The translations under genes were made by a program, and so were the position numbers. Below the pieces are notes generated by a model. The model had not been told where the DNA came from and did no database searches. It saw nothing but the letters and a program-made list of their open reading frames with translations. From Alcanivorax sp. (lineage in GTDB: Bacteria > Pseudomonadota > Gammaproteobacteria > Pseudomonadales > Alcanivoracaceae), in NCBI GenBank assembly GCA_022449455.1, contig JAKUPL010000007.1, positions 123,368 to 187,367 of the forward strand: a stretch of 64,000 nucleotides of DNA, written 5' to 3'. This document shows positions 21,777-28,181 of the stretch, piece by piece. Position 1 is the first letter of the stretch; each line of letters starts with the position of its first letter.

Positions 21777-22736
21777 ATGACCGCACCGAAGACCGCCATC
21801 GTTCTGATCAACCTGGGCACCCCGGATGCCCCGACGACGGGTGCCGTGCGCGCCTACCTGAAGGAATTTCTGTCCGACCCGAGGGTGGTGGAGGCGCCGC
21901 GCTGGCTGTGGTTCTGGGTGCTGCGTCTGTTCGTGCTGCCGTTCCGGCCACGCCGGGTAGCCCGCCTGTACGCCTCGGTGTGGAACCAGGACTCGCCGAT
22001 TCGTGAGATCACCGAACAGCAAACCCGGGCGCTGGAGGAACGGTTGGGCATGCCGGTTCGTTACGCCATGCGCTACGGCCGTCCGGCGATGCGCCCGCTG
22101 CTTGATGAGCTGGCCGACGACGGCTATGACCAACTGGTGATCCTGCCGCTCTATCCGCATTACTCCGGCACCACCACCGGCGCCGTGGCCGACGTGATCG
22201 CGAATTGGATGCACGGTCGCCGGGAGCTGCCCGGTCTGACGCTGATCCGCGATTACTGGGAACACCCTGCCTGGCTGGAAGCCATGGCCACCAGCATCCG
22301 TACCTTCCGCGAACAACACGGTGGCGCCGACAAGCTGGTGTTTTCCTTCCATGGCATCCCCAAGGAGTACGAAGACAAGGGCGACCTTTACGGCGAACGT
22401 TGCCGGCGCTCGGCGCACTTGATCGCGGAGCGGCTGTCGCTGGCCGATGATGAATGGGCGATTACCTTCCAGTCACGGTTCGGGCCCAAGGAATGGCTGC
22501 AGCCCTACACCGACAAAAGTCTGGAAGCCTGGGCCGGGCAGGGCGTCCGTTCGGTGCAGCTGGTATGCCCGGGCTTCTCCGCCGATTGCCTGGAAACCCT
22601 GGAAGAAATCGACGCGGAAAATCGCGAAGTGTTTCTGGCCGCCGGCGGTGAACGCTTCCAATACATTCCGGCGCTGAACGCCAACGCGGAACACATCGAC
22701 GGGCTGGCGCGCATCGTTCGGGACGTACTGCCGTAA
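21777..22736 (+). CDS. hemH: Ferrochelatase
   Basis: Inserts Fe2+ into protoporphyrin IX to make heme, the last step of the pathway. The 319-residue protein has the N-terminal signature LINLGTPDAP, the metal-binding histidine in LVFSFHGIPKEYEDKGDLYG, FQSRFGPKEWLQPYT, and the C-terminal active-site region LVCPGFSADCLETLEEI. No C-terminal membrane extension is seen. GAGGAGGAA lies just upstream of the ATG at 21777. The product sits between the two ccm blocks, so heme synthesis and heme export/attachment genes are near neighbours. Confidence 0.97.
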   Translation: MTAPKTAIVLINLGTPDAPTTGAVRAYLKEFLSDPRVVEAPRWLWFWVLRLFVLPFRPRRVARLYASVWNQDSPIREITEQQTRALEERLGMPVRYAMRYGRPAMRPLLDELADDGYDQLVILPLYPHYSGTTTGAVADVIANWMHGRRELPGLTLIRDYWEHPAWLEAMATSIRTFREQHGGADKLVFSFHGIPKEYEDKGDLYGERCRRSAHLIAERLSLADDEWAITFQSRFGPKEWLQPYTDKSLEAWAGQGVRSVQLVCPGFSADCLETLEEIDAENREVFLAAGGERFQYIPALNANAEHIDGLARIVRDVLP

Positions 22737-22903
22737 TCGTTTCGGTGTCGGAAAAACACAAAGGAAAACCGAAAAGCCCGCGGACTTTTTTATTTTTTAC
22801 TTTGCTGGCCCGTCTCCTGGTCAAATAATGTACCAACGTAATTTTTTTTGTGCTACTTTCCGACTGTCGCAGAAAAACGACGTCATAGATTAGGAGATCG
22901 ATC

Positions 22904-23764
22904 ATGGCCCGAGCAGCAAAAAAAGCCGCGAGCAAACGCGCCACGCGTAAGAAAGCCACCGCTCGCAAAACCCCCGCCGCCAAGACCGCGGCAAAGAAAA
23001 GCACCGCCAAGGCACCGGCTGTTCCCAAGTCGGTCAGTAACGCCGAATCCAAGTTCAAGCTTCAGGAGAAGGCGGTAACCCAGGCGGAGAAAAAAGTCGC
23101 CCAGGCGGAAGCCCGACTGGACCGCCAGAAGAAGAAGGTCGACACCGAAGACGGCAAGCTGGGCAAGCTGCGTACCGACCTGGCCGCTCGCCGTGACAAA
23201 GCCAAGAAAAACGCCACCGCCGCCGCCAAGCGCGCCGTCGACACCGCCCGTGGAAAAATGAACACCCAGCGGCTCAAGCTGCAGGACCTTCGTGGCGAAA
23301 CCAAAGTGATCCGCGCCGAGATCCAGGCCGCCAAGAAAGTGGTCACCCGGGAGAAGAAAAAGCTGCGTACCGCCCAGCGGAATCTCTCCACCAAGATGCG
23401 TGACTACGAGCGCAAGCTGGCCAAGAAAGCCAAGGTAGCGCAGAAGAAAGCCGAGCAGAAAGCCAAGACCGCCGCTCGCAAGGCCGCCGCCAAGAAGAAG
23501 AGCGCGGCGAAGAAGAGCACCGCCTCCAAGAGCGCGGCGAAGAAAAGCGCGGCCAAGAGCACCGCCAGGAAAAGCGCCGCTAAGAAAAGCACGGCCAGAA
23601 AGAGCGCCGCGAAGAAGACCGCCGCTCGCAAGACCACGGCCCGCAAGACCACCGCGCGCAAAACGCCGGCCCGCAAAACCGCGGCCCGTAAGCGCCCGGC
23701 GGCCAAGAAGAGCACCGCCAGCAGCACCGCCGGCAGCACCGGCAACACCGGCACGCAAAGCTGA
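22904..23764 (+). CDS. Histone H1-like, Lys/Ala-rich nucleoid protein (AlgP-like tail)
   Basis: A 286-residue, extremely basic protein in three parts: an N-terminal Ala/Lys/Arg tail (about 1-45), a central helical, heptad-rich coiled coil (about 48-190, for example KLQEKAVTQAEKKVAQAEARL), and a C-terminal tail (about 195-270) of degenerate short repeats of the AAKKS, ARKS and ARKT kind, then a Ser/Thr/Gly-rich end. The tail resembles eukaryotic H1 C-termini and the KPAA-type tail of Pseudomonas AlgP. DNA binding and condensation is the likely role; this is inference from composition. GGAGAT precedes the ATG. Such repeats vary in copy number between strains. Confidence 0.8.
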   Translation: MARAAKKAASKRATRKKATARKTPAAKTAAKKSTAKAPAVPKSVSNAESKFKLQEKAVTQAEKKVAQAEARLDRQKKKVDTEDGKLGKLRTDLAARRDKAKKNATAAAKRAVDTARGKMNTQRLKLQDLRGETKVIRAEIQAAKKVVTREKKKLRTAQRNLSTKMRDYERKLAKKAKVAQKKAEQKAKTAARKAAAKKKSAAKKSTASKSAAKKSAAKSTARKSAAKKSTARKSAAKKTAARKTTARKTTARKTPARKTAARKRPAAKKSTASSTAGSTGNTGTQS

Positions 23765-23788
23765 ACGGTCCGCGTGACCGGTCCCGCC

Positions 23789-23825
23789 GCCACCGCCCCC
23801 GCAGCCCGGGGGCGGTGGCGTTTGT
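23789..23825 (+). terminator. Terminator-like hairpin after the H1-like gene
   Basis: 12-bp very GC-rich stem (GCCACCGCCCCC paired with GGGGGCGGTGGC) with a short loop, then only a weak T tract. Confidence 0.6.
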
Positions 23826-23853
23826 GGGGTGCGAAACCGGTCAATAAAAGGTG

Positions 23854-23882
23854 TTGATAATAATTCGCATTAGGGTTAGCCT
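23854..23882 (+). promoter_or_regulatory. bfd promoter with overlapping Fur-box-like sequence
   Basis: TTGATA (23854-23859) and TAGCCT (23877-23882) are 17 bp apart. The 19 bp at 23857-23875, starting GATAATAATTCGCATTA, match the Fur consensus GATAATGATAATCATTATC at 13 of 19 positions by hand count and cover the spacer, so Fur-Fe2+ would block this promoter. Confidence 0.6.
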
Positions 23883-23912
23883 GTTTTTCGAGATTGAGGA
23901 GTAGGCGTAGCC

Positions 23913-24146
23913 ATGTACGTATGTCTCTGCAACGGCATCACTGACAGCCAAATACGGGAAGCAGCCGAAAGCGGTTGCGACAGCCTGCGTGATCTTCGTC
24001 GGGAACTTGGGGTTGGCAGTCAGTGTGCTAAATGTGCAAGGCACGCCCGTCAGGTATTGCGTGAGACCCGTAGCGCTCTGCCGGCGGCCTCTTCTCTCTC
24101 CGCCGGCCTGGGTGAAGTCGTACAGTTCTGGCCAAGGACCGCCTGA
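23913..24146 (+). CDS. bfd: Bacterioferritin-associated ferredoxin Bfd
   Basis: Small [2Fe-2S] protein that docks on bacterioferritin and passes electrons to mobilise stored iron. The 77-residue protein has the Bfd cluster-ligand pattern: Cys4 and Cys6 in MYVCLCNGIT, and Cys38 and Cys41 in GSQCAKCARHA. The BFD-like [2Fe-2S] domain fills residues 1-55; the last 20 residues are an unconserved extension. A Fur-box-like promoter lies upstream, which agrees with the known iron-starvation induction of bfd. It is followed 227 bp later by bfr. Confidence 0.95.
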   Translation: MYVCLCNGITDSQIREAAESGCDSLRDLRRELGVGSQCAKCARHARQVLRETRSALPAASSLSAGLGEVVQFWPRTA

Positions 24147-24253
24147 CCGTATCGTACTTCGGAACCACCCGGGCCCCCGGCCGCCCAGCCAGGCAATGTT
24201 CCTTAACGGGGACCGCGCCAAGCCAGGGACGGGACCGCGGCGGATCGTTTAAA

Positions 24254-24273
24254 GACTGATTATCATTTCCATA
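24254..24273 (+). promoter_or_regulatory. Fur-box-like sequence upstream of bfr
   Basis: TGATTATCATTT core within 24257-24268 matches the centre of the Fur consensus (TGATTATCATTA) except the last base. It lies about 100 bp before bfr and 110 bp after bfd. Confidence 0.5.
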
Positions 24274-24310
24274 ACTACTTGTATTCACTGAACTTTTTTG
24301 CCGACGACCC

Positions 24311-24339
24311 TTGTCGGGGGTAGTCTATTGCACAACAAT
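24311..24339 (+). promoter_or_regulatory. Candidate promoter for bfr
   Basis: TTGTCG (24311-24316), 17-bp spacer, AACAAT (24334-24339), 34 bp before the bfr ATG. A short stem CCGAC/GTCGG overlaps its -35. Confidence 0.45.
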
Positions 24340-24373
24340 AGGCGCCATCGCACCCCGGCACCGGAGACACGGC

Positions 24374-24853
24374 ATGAAAGGCGACAAGAAAGTCATCGAA
24401 CACCTCAACCGCGCCTTGAGCAACGAGCTCATCGCCATCAATCAGTATTTCCTTCACGCCAAGATGTACAAGGACTGGGGCCTTCACGCCCTCCATGAGA
24501 AGGAATACCACGAGTCCATCGACGAAATGAAACACGCCGACTGGCTGGTGGAGCGCATTCTGTTCCTGGAAGGCATCCCCAACCTGCAGGACCTGGGCAA
24601 GCTGATGATCGGTGAAAACGCCCGTGAGATGATCGAATGTGACCTCAAACTCGAGCACATGGCGCTGCCCGACCTGCGCGACGGCATGGAATACTGCGAA
24701 TCCGTCCGCGACTACGTCTCCCGCGACTTGCTGCGCCGCATCCTCGAATCCGAGGAAGAGCACATCGACTGGCTGGAAACCCAGATCGAGCTGATCGACA
24801 AGGTGGGCATCGAGAATTACCTGCAAAAACAAATGGAAACCGCCGACGACTGA
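24374..24853 (+). CDS. bfr: Bacterioferritin
   Basis: Heme-containing 24-mer iron-storage ferritin. The 159-residue four-helix protein has all six ferroxidase ligands: Glu18, Glu51, His54, Glu94, Glu127 and His130, and the heme ligand Met52 ([11 protein letters not shown]), which separates it from non-heme FtnA. The ATG at 24374 gives [19 protein letters not shown], the standard Bfr start; upstream in-frame residues from 24311 overlap the promoter. The 227-bp gap to bfd holds a Fur-like site and a promoter, so the two are separately regulated neighbours. A single complete Bfr (FtnB-type) subunit is expected to form active homopolymers. Confidence 0.97.
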   Translation: MKGDKKVIEHLNRALSNELIAINQYFLHAKMYKDWGLHALHEKEYHESIDEMKHADWLVERILFLEGIPNLQDLGKLMIGENAREMIECDLKLEHMALPDLRDGMEYCESVRDYVSRDLLRRILESEEEHIDWLETQIELIDKVGIENYLQKQMETADD

Positions 24854-24896
24854 ACGGAAATTCCGACTGTTTGCGCAAGAATTCACCGCCCCCGGC

Positions 24897-24925
24897 TTGA
24901 CTCCCTCCGGCCCATTGGGAATAAT
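24897..24925 (+). promoter_or_regulatory. tRNA-Arg promoter
   Basis: TTGACT (24897-24902), 17 bp, AATAAT (24920-24925), followed by a GC-rich discriminator (GCGCGCC) typical of stringently controlled stable-RNA promoters. Confidence 0.75.
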
Positions 24926-24958
24926 GCGCGCCTCTTGACGGCCAACGCCGACAAGCCC

Positions 24959-25035
24959 GCACCGGTAGCTCAGTTGGATAGAGCATCTGGCTACGAACCA
25001 GGAGGTCGGGGGTTCGAATCCTCCCCGGTGCGCCA
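24959..25035 (+). tRNA. tRNA-Arg (anticodon ACG)
   Basis: 77-nt cloverleaf: acceptor GCACCGG pairs with CCGGTGC, D-loop AGCTCAGTTGGATAGAGC, anticodon loop CTACGAA with ACG, T-loop GGTTCGAATCC, and encoded CCA. The A34 would be edited to inosine to read CGU/CGC/CGA. Confidence 0.97.
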
Positions 25036-25041
25036 CACATG

Positions 25042-25072
25042 AAAAGCCCACTCATTCGAGTGGGCTTTTTTT
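25042..25072 (+). terminator. Rho-independent terminator of tRNA-Arg
   Basis: Stem AAGCCCACTC / GAGTGGGCTT with ATTC loop and eight or more T residues. It lies inside a larger perfect 20-bp inverted repeat made of the tRNA 3' end (25020-25039) and its reverse complement (25073-25092). Confidence 0.93.
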
Positions 25073-25223
25073 TGTGTGGCGCACCGGGGAGGTATTCAGA
25101 GAACCCCCCAGGGTTCGACAAGCCGGCCCCCCGGGCCGGCGCAGGACGCCGCCGCCACGCGGCGGCGCCCCGAAGGGGTGAGCCCGGGCCCAAAGGCCCG
25201 GGCGAATCAATCCTCCCCGGTGC
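25073..25223. repeat. tRNA-Arg-associated palindromic element (family D, copy 1)
   Basis: Starts with the reverse complement of the tRNA-Arg 3' end. It continues through GGTTCGACAAGCCGGCC and a series of GC-rich hairpins, including GCCGCC/GGCGGC and the core CCCCGAAGGGGTGAG (25168-25182 region), and ends CGAATCAATCC followed by a 14-bp copy (25210-25223) of the tRNA-Arg 3' end. The related element at tRNA-Ser (59791-59928) has the same core but carries tRNA-Ser ends. No protein gene is present; the rest of the gap to 25386 shows nothing recognisable. Confidence 0.8.
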
Positions 25224-25386
25224 CCCTCTACCTCGAACCACTCCCATCTCAGCCCAAGACTCCCCATCTACCCAACCCAGGCGAGCGAAGCAAAGCCTGG
25301 CGCCCCCGAATTTTACAAGCCGCCAAAGAAACCATCCGCTACCCTGTGCCCTCGAACCCAAAGCCCCACCACAGGACCGGACCACA

Positions 25387-26391
25387 ATGCACCCCCAATG
25401 GCTCCCCCGCCTCAACGCGCTCCTTTACCGCCTGCGCCACCTCTGGGCGGTGGGCAGTTTCTCCCTGGGCCTGGCGAGCTATTTCCTGGTTGAACGCAAA
25501 CCCTGGCTGGCGGCGGTGCTCACCGCCATCCTGGTGGGCACCTGGCTGGTGCTGCTCACCGAGAACTTCTGGTTGCGGCGGTTCCGGGGCACCGGCATGG
25601 AACCGCTGGCGCAGGGCGCCCTCAAGCTGATGCTGCAGGGCGTGCACCAGGAGGCGTTCTTTTTCAGCCTGCCGTTCGTGATCCTGCAGTGGTCCGGCGG
25701 CGCCGAATACTTTCTGTTCACCGGACTGGTGGCCGCCGCCGCCCTGGTCAGCATCGTCGATCCGTTGTACTTCCGGCTGGCGGCGCATCGGGCGGTGTAC
25801 TTCGGCTTTCACGCCTGGGCGCTGTTCGTGGCGCTGCTGGTGTTGTTGCCGCTGATCTTCAAATGGCCCACCAACTTCGCTCTGGACGGCGCCGCCTTGC
25901 TCACCGCCCTGTTCGCGCTGCCCAGCTTCTGGCGGGTGGGCGGCCCGCGCCCGGCCTACCGCTGGGCGATGCTGGTGGGCGTGTCCGTGGCGATCGCCAC
26001 GGTGCCGGTGTGGGGCGCCCGGCTGGTGCCGCCACTGACCCTGTCGCTGGAAGAGCGCGCCATGGCGGTGAGCATCAACCGCAGCAGCCGCGAGCCGCTG
26101 GTCACCGGGCGCACCTTCCGGGCCTCGGAGCTGGGCGACGGGCTGTACGCCTACACCGCCATCCGCGCGCCCCTGGGGCTGGGTCAGGAAGTCCGCCATT
26201 ACTGGTTCCACGACGGCAAGCTGGTGGACCGCATCGGCCTGCATCTCACCGGCGGCCGCCGGGAGGGTTACCGCACCTGGTCCCACAAGGCCCATCTGCC
26301 GGCGCCGGCGGCGGGGGACTGGCGGGTGGAGGTGCGCACCGACAAGAACCAGATCGTCGGCGTGCTGCGCTTCACGGTGATCCCGGACTAA
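25387..26391 (+). CDS. DUF5924/DUF2914 membrane protein
   Basis: A 334-residue inner-membrane protein of unknown function. About seven to eight membrane segments occupy residues 17-225, with a DUF5924-type N-terminal half. The C-terminal soluble part (about 235-334) is a DUF2914 domain: SELGDGLYAYTAIRAPLGLGQEVRHYWFHDG (residues about 255-285), DRIGLHLTGGRREGYRTWS, then WRVEVRTDKNQIVGVLRF. The extracytoplasmic beta-rich domain suggests envelope function. ATG 25387 is chosen because the sequence before it back to the tRNA element is low in coding character. It precedes the ctaG and SCO1 genes in the same direction, which may link it to respiratory assembly; that is only context. Confidence 0.75.
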   Translation: MHPQWLPRLNALLYRLRHLWAVGSFSLGLASYFLVERKPWLAAVLTAILVGTWLVLLTENFWLRRFRGTGMEPLAQGALKLMLQGVHQEAFFFSLPFVILQWSGGAEYFLFTGLVAAAALVSIVDPLYFRLAAHRAVYFGFHAWALFVALLVLLPLIFKWPTNFALDGAALLTALFALPSFWRVGGPRPAYRWAMLVGVSVAIATVPVWGARLVPPLTLSLEERAMAVSINRSSREPLVTGRTFRASELGDGLYAYTAIRAPLGLGQEVRHYWFHDGKLVDRIGLHLTGGRREGYRTWSHKAHLPAPAAGDWRVEVRTDKNQIVGVLRFTVIPD

Positions 26392-26520
26392 CCCCGCTTC
26401 CGGGGTGTGACAAATCGCCTCACCCGCCCGCTTGCGCCTTGACGGCGGCGGGGTGGCGGCGCAACCTTGGCGCCGCGATCCGGGCCGGCGCGGGCCGGCC
26501 GCTCCCGGAAAGGCTCCTTG

Positions 26521-27336
26521 ATGCTGCACACCCTGTCCGGCGCGTTGACGCCCTACATTTTTTCGCCGATCACCGTACTGCTGTTTCTGTTGGCGGTGAC
26601 CGCTTACCTGGTCGGCTGGCGCCGGCTCGCGGTCGGTGGCCGGTCGCCGTCCGCCTGGCGCACCCTGTCGTTTTTCCTCGGCGTGCTGCTGTGCTACACG
26701 GTGATGCACACCCAGTTCGACTACTACTCCCGCTACATGTTTTTCGTGCATCGGGGCCAGCATCTGGTGCTGCATCATCTGGGCGCCTTTCTGATCGCCC
26801 TGGCCAATCCGCTGCCGGTGCTGGCCGCCTGCGCCGGTGAACGGCGATTCCCCGGGCTGTCGGCGGCGTTCCGTCCGGTGCGCCGGGTGCTGTTCGATCC
26901 GCTGGTGGCGACGGTGCTGTTCGTGGGGCTGATCTTTTTCTGGCTGACGCCCTCGATTCACTTCGACGCCATGCTCAGCCTGCGACTCTACGAGCTGATG
27001 AACTGGTCGATGTTGGTGGACGGGGTGATCTTCTGGCTGGTGATCCTGGATCCCCGCGATCCGGACCTGGCTGGCACGTCCCGCTTCGGGGTGCGTTTCG
27101 TGATGCTGGTGGCGGCATTGTTTCCGCAGATTCTGCTGGGCGCCTACATCACTTTCGCCGACGCCGGGTTGTACGACGTGTACGCCATCTGTGGGCGGGC
27201 GTTCGCCATCGAGCCGGCCACCGATCAAGTGCTGGGCGGCATCCTCACCTGGATCCCCGCCGCCATGATGACCATCATCGGCGCCCTGGTGGTGCTGCGT
27301 TTGTATCTGCGTTACGACAGTGAAAAAGGAGGCTGA
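26521..27336 (+). CDS. ctaG: CtaG-type (caa3) cytochrome c oxidase assembly factor
   Basis: A 271-residue polytopic membrane protein of the caa3_CtaG family, implicated in copper delivery to, and assembly of, heme-copper oxidases. About seven membrane segments are visible. Conserved histidines and aromatic residues include the MHTQFDYYSRYMFFVHRGQHLVLHH stretch (residues about 62-86) and LTPSIHFDAML. The ATG at 26521 has GGAAAGG about 10 bp upstream. It is followed after 1 bp by the SCO1 gene, fitting a copper-insertion operon, but the oxidase structural genes are not in this window. Confidence 0.88.
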   Translation: MLHTLSGALTPYIFSPITVLLFLLAVTAYLVGWRRLAVGGRSPSAWRTLSFFLGVLLCYTVMHTQFDYYSRYMFFVHRGQHLVLHHLGAFLIALANPLPVLAACAGERRFPGLSAAFRPVRRVLFDPLVATVLFVGLIFFWLTPSIHFDAMLSLRLYELMNWSMLVDGVIFWLVILDPRDPDLAGTSRFGVRFVMLVAALFPQILLGAYITFADAGLYDVYAICGRAFAIEPATDQVLGGILTWIPAAMMTIIGALVVLRLYLRYDSEKGG

Positions 27337-27337
27337 C

Positions 27338-27931
27338 ATGGTGCGAACTCTGGGTGCGGCGCTGCTGGCCGCCGGTCTGATGTGGCTGGCCGGTTGCGGC
27401 TCCTCGGACGTGAGTTTCAATGGCAAGGACATCACCGGGCTGATGCCGGACCTGGCGTTTTCGCTGACCGGCACCGAGGGCGAGACGGTGACCGAGGCAC
27501 GTTATCAGGACGAGGCGGTGGTGCTGTTTTTCGGCTATACCCATTGTCCGGATTTCTGCCCGACCACGCTGACGGCGCTGGCCCAGGCGCTCAACAAGCT
27601 GTCCGATCAGGAGCGCGAGCAGCTGCGGGTGCTGTTCGTGAGCGTGGACCCGGAGCGGGACACGCCGGAGTTGCTGGCGAAGTACACCGCTTACTTCAGT
27701 CCCCGGGTGGACGGGCTGACCGGTGATCAGGAGGCGTTGCGGGAGCTGACCAAGCGATACCGCACCACCTACAGCTATGAGGAGCCGGACAAGAACGGCA
27801 ATTATCTGGTGAACCACGGGCTGGCCATGTACGGGTTTGATCGGCACGGGAAGGTGCGGCTGTTCATGCGTAATGATCAGCCGATGGATCAGATTGCCGA
27901 GGATTTGCGGGCGCTGGTCTCGATTCAATGA
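27338..27931 (+). CDS. SCO1/SenC copper-insertion lipoprotein
   Basis: Thioredoxin-fold metallochaperone that delivers copper to the CuA/CuB centres of cytochrome oxidase. The 197-residue protein has a lipobox (LAGC, lipidated Cys20), the copper-binding CxxxC with Cys70 and Cys74 in GYTHCPDFCPTT, and the third ligand His160 in NYLVNHGLAMYG. GGAGG lies 6 bp before ATG 27338; the earlier ATG at 27320 overlaps ctaG and would place residues before the signal peptide. Located directly after ctaG, consistent with joint function in oxidase assembly. Confidence 0.95.
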   Translation: MVRTLGAALLAAGLMWLAGCGSSDVSFNGKDITGLMPDLAFSLTGTEGETVTEARYQDEAVVLFFGYTHCPDFCPTTLTALAQALNKLSDQEREQLRVLFVSVDPERDTPELLAKYTAYFSPRVDGLTGDQEALRELTKRYRTTYSYEEPDKNGNYLVNHGLAMYGFDRHGKVRLFMRNDQPMDQIAEDLRALVSIQ

Positions 27932-27956
27932 CGGGCAGGCTCTCCAGCCGGGGCGC

Positions 27957-28142
27957 GACTCCGCCTGGAGGCCTTTCCGGGAACGCTGTGAACCCCCGCA
28001 AGCGGGCCCGGCCACCCATCACAGATGGGCGGCGTTCGGCGGCGCGCGAAGCGGTGCTTCGCAACACGCTTGCCTCACCCCTGGGGGCTCCCTTTCGAAC
28101 GTCCTGTTCTCAAGGGTCCCGGAAGGGCCTCCAGGCGGAGCC
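27957..28142. repeat. About 186-bp MITE-like element with 26-bp terminal inverted repeats
   Basis: Left end at 27959-27984 and right end at 28114-28140 are inverted repeats matching at about 25 of 27 positions (CTCCGCCTGGAGGCC core). The roughly 130-bp interior is palindrome-rich, with a perfect GCGAAGC-GGT-GCTTCGC hairpin and a CTCACCCC...GGGG stretch that loosely recalls the family D core. No coding potential is evident. It lies between the convergent SCO1 and metE genes, where it could end both transcripts. Confidence 0.75.
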
Positions 28143-28181
28143 GCTCGGAGCGGGGCTCCGCGCGTTGGGGGGTTAGGAAGG

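Noticed and set aside
24959..25223. The tRNA-Arg and tRNA-Ser flanks as phage or island attachment sites
   Set aside because: No integrase or phage gene is present, and the direct repeats are only 13-14 bp long and lie within 200 bp of the tRNA, which fits the small palindromic elements better.
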